A DNA stretch of 64,000 nt from Atopsyche davidsoni (taxonomy: Eukaryota > Arthropoda > Insecta > Trichoptera > Hydrobiosidae), in the NCBI GenBank assembly GCA_022113835.1, contig JAILWY010000007.1, forward strand, positions 10,455,001-10,519,000, in the 5' to 3' direction. The first letter of the stretch is position 1, and each line of letters opens with the position of its first letter. Below, piece by piece: positions 61,091-64,000 of this stretch. A program made the position numbers and the translations under genes. The notes beneath the pieces are model-generated. The model worked only from the letters and a program-made list of their open reading frames with translations, was not told the DNA's origin and did not search any database.

Positions 61091-63754
61091 ATGCCATCCA
61101 CGCGATCGGGCGCGAACGCCGTCGCAGAGGACAGAGCTGGGTCCGATTCGGGAAGCGAATCGTCCCGAAACTCTGATCGGATAACGGCAGAGAATGCGCT
61201 CACACAGATGCGCCGCGAGCTAGAGGAAACACGTCGAGAAATACGTGAGCTAAAAGCCCAGGGAAATGTTCCTGATGCCGCTAACCCGAGCACCGGCCCC
61301 GCTATCCCGAGCGCCGGCCCCGCTAGTCAGAGCGCCGGGCCCGCTATCGCGATCACAGCCGCACCGGCACCACATATCTCTACGGACTTTCGGCACACGG
61401 AGAGACTTCGCTCAAATGACCCGCATCGTCAAACCGCGGCATGGGTTTCCCAGCAAGGCGACCCTTTTGCTCGGATAATGACCGCCGTCACGGACGCGAT
61501 GCGGCAGTTCTCCGACTCTCAGAATCCGAGACAGGATACAGCGCTACTGCATCATACAGCAGAGGACACAGCGAGCAGGTATCCGGGAACGCCGCCACTG
61601 CAACGCACAGCAAACGAGCCGGCGATCGAGTTCCCTACGACGTCGCCAAGGCACAGAGCCGACGAGCCGGCGATGACGTATGTCCAATCGGACGCGGCGG
61701 CGAAAGTCTCGCCGCCGCCCCATGACATTCCTGCTCACCCCGACTCAAGGGGGATGAGGCAGATGGAGGCCTTCATTGCGAGGCAGTCCAGCATCAAGGA
61801 CTTGCCCTCGTTCAACGGAGACCCGATGGAGTGGCCCACCTTTATTGCACAATGGGAGCAATCGACACAGGTGTGCGCGCTCACCGACGCCGAAAATCTG
61901 ATAAGGTTACGGCAGGCGCTGAAAGGCGAGGCGCGACTCGCGGTCGCAGGTATGCTGAGCGACCCCGAGCGAGTTGGCGACGTCATCAACTCGTTGCGCG
62001 TGAGGTTTGGCGATCAGGACACGATCGTCAGCCGAATGATGGAGGACATGCAGCAAATGCCGAGCCTCGACGATCACTGTGGGATCGAAAAAGTGATCGA
62101 CATGGCAGTCGCGATAACAAATCTCGTCGCTGTCATCGGAAAGGTCGGAGTGAAATATTTGGCCCTCCCAAAACTCCTCGCCTCGATGGTCGAGAAATTG
62201 CCTTTCTGCATCCAGTTCTTGTGGTTGCACGACAACTCCCACAAGTCCCTCGAGGGCGAAAGGCCGACGCTCGCTGAATTTGGAGCATGGCTAATGTCGC
62301 GCGGCGAGCATGCAGCCTTTGCGGGGCTCGAGCGGAAGCGAACCTCAGGGAGAAGGCGGCGGGAAGCGCACGTCCTAGCCACAAGCAGCCGGCGCGACCC
62401 GGAAGACGACGATCGCGACGGCGGCGATGACCGCCAGGACCGCCGCCAGTATGGCCGCCAAGATGGCCGCCAGGATGGCCGCCAGGATGGCCGCCAGGAT
62501 GGCCGCCAAGATGGCCGCCAGGATGGCCGCCAAGATGGCCGCCAAGATGGCCGCCAAGATGGCCGCCAAGATGGCCGCCAAGGAAAGCGCTATGGAACAT
62601 TGCTCACCTGCCTTACAACCAGGGCAGTGCGTCTAGAGCGTGCCGGAGGCCGCCCAGGCGCGGCGGCGGAGCCACCGCCGCGGTCGCCCTCCGCGCCGGC
62701 AGCCCGCGATGTCCCGGGGCCGCTTGAACGTGCGGGCCGGGACTCGCCCTACATCGGGGGCATGCGGACCAGAGAGCCGCCGATTGCGCCTCTGCTGGCA
62801 CCGCTGGCAGCCCGCGACGTCCCGCCGCCGATTGCACTGGCGGACGGGGATCGCCGCCAGGATGGCCGCAAGGATCGCCGCCAGGATGGCCGCAAGGATC
62901 GCCGCCAGGATGGCCGCGAGGATGACCGACACGCTAGCCGCGGTTATCGCCGCGAGGACCGCCGCGATGACCGCCGGGAAGCGCCCCACACCGGGAGGCC
63001 GCCGCGTGCGTCCCTCCCAGCTGCGATGGCAGCGAGCAGCGTCCCTTCGTCGCTTGAACTTGCGAGTCGGGATGCGCTGCATACCGGGAGGCCGCCGCCT
63101 GCGCCCCTCCCAGCTGCGATGGCAGCGAGCAGCGTCCCTTCGTCGCTTGAACTTGCGAGTCGGGATGCGCTGCACACCGGGAGGCCGCCGCCCGCGCCCC
63201 TCCCAGCTGCGATGGCAGCGAGCAGCGTCCCTTCGTCGCTTGAACTTGCGAGTCGGGATGCGCTGCATACCGGGAGGCCGCCGCCTGCGCCCCTCCCAGC
63301 TGCGATGGCAGCGAGCAGCGTCCCTTCGTCGCTTGAACTTGCGAGTCGGGATGCGCTGCACACCGGGAGGCCGCCGCCTGCGCCACTCTCGGCTGCGTTG
63401 GCAACCAGCGACGAAGATGGCTGGACGAGTGACCCCGCGGAATTAGCACCCGCACCGCTGTGTGCTACACAGCCGATAACCTGCGTACCGACGCTGTCTG
63501 AGACAGCGCGACGTGCGAAGGTTATGAAGATAAACCACCACCCTCAAATGGGGGGAGCTAGTAGACTTATGCTTGCGCTTGGCCTGTTATGTATAAGCAG
63601 CGCAAGATACCTAGAGCTGCACCGAAGTGATTGTGCAATCAAAATGCACATTGCACCGAGAACCCGGTGCCCTGTTGAAGGCCTACTATCGCCTAAATGG
63701 GATTTGTTGAAATCAGAGCGTACGGACAAACGCTTTGCTTCAACGCTGGCCTAA
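61091..63754 (+). CDS. BEL/Pao retrotransposon Gag fused to an integrase scrap and minisatellite repeats, 887 codons
   Basis: Residues 1-60: charged, with a likely coiled coil (MRRELEETRREIRELKAQ). About 60-220: Ala/Pro/Ser-rich. About 228-420: DUF1759-type gag domain of BEL/Pao elements, marked by LPSFNGDPMEWPTFIAQWE and later LRQALKGEARLAV. About 440-497: eleven 4-residue repeats (DGRQ). Residues 498-518, KRYGTLLTCLTTRAVRLERA, match the BEL/Pao integrase core, normally encoded thousands of bases downstream, so the middle of pol is missing and the join is in frame. Then a second RQDGRK repeat array, and four 31-residue repeats (HTGRPPPAPLPAAMAASS) from about 637. The last 90 residues are unrecognised. 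No protease, reverse transcriptase or zinc knuckles are seen: a non-autonomous or dead derivative. GC content is far above the rest of the window. Confidence 0.75.
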   Translation: MPSTRSGANAVAEDRAGSDSGSESSRNSDRITAENALTQMRRELEETRREIRELKAQGNVPDAANPSTGPAIPSAGPASQSAGPAIAITAAPAPHISTDFRHTERLRSNDPHRQTAAWVSQQGDPFARIMTAVTDAMRQFSDSQNPRQDTALLHHTAEDTASRYPGTPPLQRTANEPAIEFPTTSPRHRADEPAMTYVQSDAAAKVSPPPHDIPAHPDSRGMRQMEAFIARQSSIKDLPSFNGDPMEWPTFIAQWEQSTQVCALTDAENLIRLRQALKGEARLAVAGMLSDPERVGDVINSLRVRFGDQDTIVSRMMEDMQQMPSLDDHCGIEKVIDMAVAITNLVAVIGKVGVKYLALPKLLASMVEKLPFCIQFLWLHDNSHKSLEGERPTLAEFGAWLMSRGEHAAFAGLERKRTSGRRRREAHVLATSSRRDPEDDDRDGGDDRQDRRQYGRQDGRQDGRQDGRQDGRQDGRQDGRQDGRQDGRQDGRQDGRQGKRYGTLLTCLTTRAVRLERAGGRPGAAAEPPPRSPSAPAARDVPGPLERAGRDSPYIGGMRTREPPIAPLLAPLAARDVPPPIALADGDRRQDGRKDRRQDGRKDRRQDGREDDRHASRGYRREDRRDDRREAPHTGRPPRASLPAAMAASSVPSSLELASRDALHTGRPPPAPLPAAMAASSVPSSLELASRDALHTGRPPPAPLPAAMAASSVPSSLELASRDALHTGRPPPAPLPAAMAASSVPSSLELASRDALHTGRPPPAPLSAALATSDEDGWTSDPAELAPAPLCATQPITCVPTLSETARRAKVMKINHHPQMGGASRLMLALGLLCISSARYLELHRSDCAIKMHIAPRTRCPVEGLLSPKWDLLKSERTDKRFASTLA
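62450..62581 (+). repeat. 12-bp minisatellite inside the gag ORF
   Basis: Eleven copies of RGATGGCCGCCA, read as DGRQ on the plus strand. Because the period is divisible by three, every frame on both strands is open, which explains the many overlapping open frames here. Confidence 0.9.
62848..62990 (+). repeat. Second 12/24-bp repeat array in the gag ORF
   Basis: GATCGCCGCCAGGATGGCCG-type 24-bp units, about two and a half clean copies followed by degenerate GACCGCCGCGATGACCGCC-like units. Related to the array at 62450, on the other side of the integrase scrap. Confidence 0.75.
62978..63400 (+). repeat. 93-bp tandem repeat, about 4.5 copies
   Basis: TGCGAGTCGGGATGCGCTGC recurs at 63061, 63154, 63247 and 63340, exactly 93 bp apart. 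Internal copies differ by only a few bases (TACC/CACC, CCTGCG/CCCGCG). The first and last copies are more diverged, as expected for unequal exchange. Confidence 0.92.
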
Positions 63755-64000
63755 CTGCTGCGCCGGCTACCCGCCGCCGCGGCCGCCTCGCCGTCGCCGC
63801 CACCCCGGCCGCGCCGATGCCTTCGCCGCCGCCCCGGTCGCCCCGACGCCCTCGCCGCCGCCGCTGGCCGCCCCGACGCCCTCGCCGCCGTCCCGGTCGC
63901 CCCGACGCCCTCGCCGCCGCCCCGGCGCCCCGACGCCCTCGCCGCCGCCCCGGTCGCCCCGACGCCCTCGCCGCCGCCGCTGGCCGCCCCGACGCCCTCG
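63755..64000. repeat. GC-rich minisatellite reaching the window edge
   Basis: CGACGCCCTCGCCGCCG recurs at 63844, 63874, 63903, 63931, 63960 and 63990 (spacing 28-30 bp). The spacing is not a multiple of three, so it is not kept as coding sequence. It is truncated by the window. Confidence 0.85.

Noticed and set aside
62133..63455. Many long ORFs on both strands inside the BEL region (up to 268 codons)
   Set aside because: Repeat periods divisible by three keep all frames open; only the plus-strand frame from 61091 carries gag and integrase motifs.
1..64000. CRISPR arrays, bacterial operons, riboswitches
   Set aside because: Spliced host gene, intron structure and transposon types show animal nuclear DNA; no spaced direct repeats of CRISPR type were seen.

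Overview
This window looks like nuclear DNA from an insect or other arthropod. It is strongly AT-rich, has short GC-rich exons separated by kilobase introns, carries short interstitial runs of the arthropod telomere motif (CCTAA/TTAGG), and is full of decayed transposable elements. The order cannot be decided from the sequence.

The only well-supported host gene is a ciliary-type opsin (arthropod c-opsin, or pteropsin) on the minus strand. Seven coding exons (40800-40609, 36284-36125, 20879-20684, 13352-13220, 12208-12068, 10524-10435, 9290-8394) join in frame, each with GT/AG borders and matching phases, into an intact 602-residue protein. It keeps the retinal Schiff-base lysine (K288), the disulfide cysteines (C107, C184), ERY and a DPVIY form of NPxxY. 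Three intron positions coincide with those of vertebrate rhodopsin. The cytoplasmic tail is unusually long, about 290 residues. A TATA box (58374-58368), a TCAGT initiator (A+1 at 58343) and an ATG-free exon ending in a strong donor at 58176 look like a promoter and non-coding first exon 17 kb upstream. If so, the transcription unit covers about 50 kb.

Region by region: 1-8050 is AT-rich sequence downstream of the opsin with no convincing gene. 8060-8394 is the opsin 3' UTR, holding a decayed tandem copy of the end of the coding region. 8394-58343 is the opsin gene. Its introns carry a family of foldback insertions with hammerhead-ribozyme-like cores, a Tigger-like MITE, Tc1/mariner-like deletion derivatives, a LINE reverse transcriptase fragment and an older dispersed repeat with a tRNA T-arm-like end. 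58592-59760 holds a second Tc1/mariner-like copy and another hammerhead-like foldback. 60189-64000 is a BEL/Pao retrotransposon on the plus strand, divergent from the opsin: an LTR-like promoter, a primer-binding-site candidate, a gag ORF (DUF1759-like) joined in frame to a scrap of BEL integrase and to minisatellite arrays, then a GC-rich minisatellite cut by the window edge.

The most unusual content is the set of palindromic insertions. Two have arms that are perfect over 89 bp, one sits between 12-bp target duplications, and one (35001-35046, minus strand, sense to the opsin intron) has every base of a minimal type I hammerhead core intact. Their stem III sequences are self-complementary (CTAG, CCGG, GAGCTC), which suggests ribozymes that act as dimers. 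This resembles hammerheads described in Penelope-like elements and retrozymes, but here the units are packaged as foldbacks inside opsin introns.
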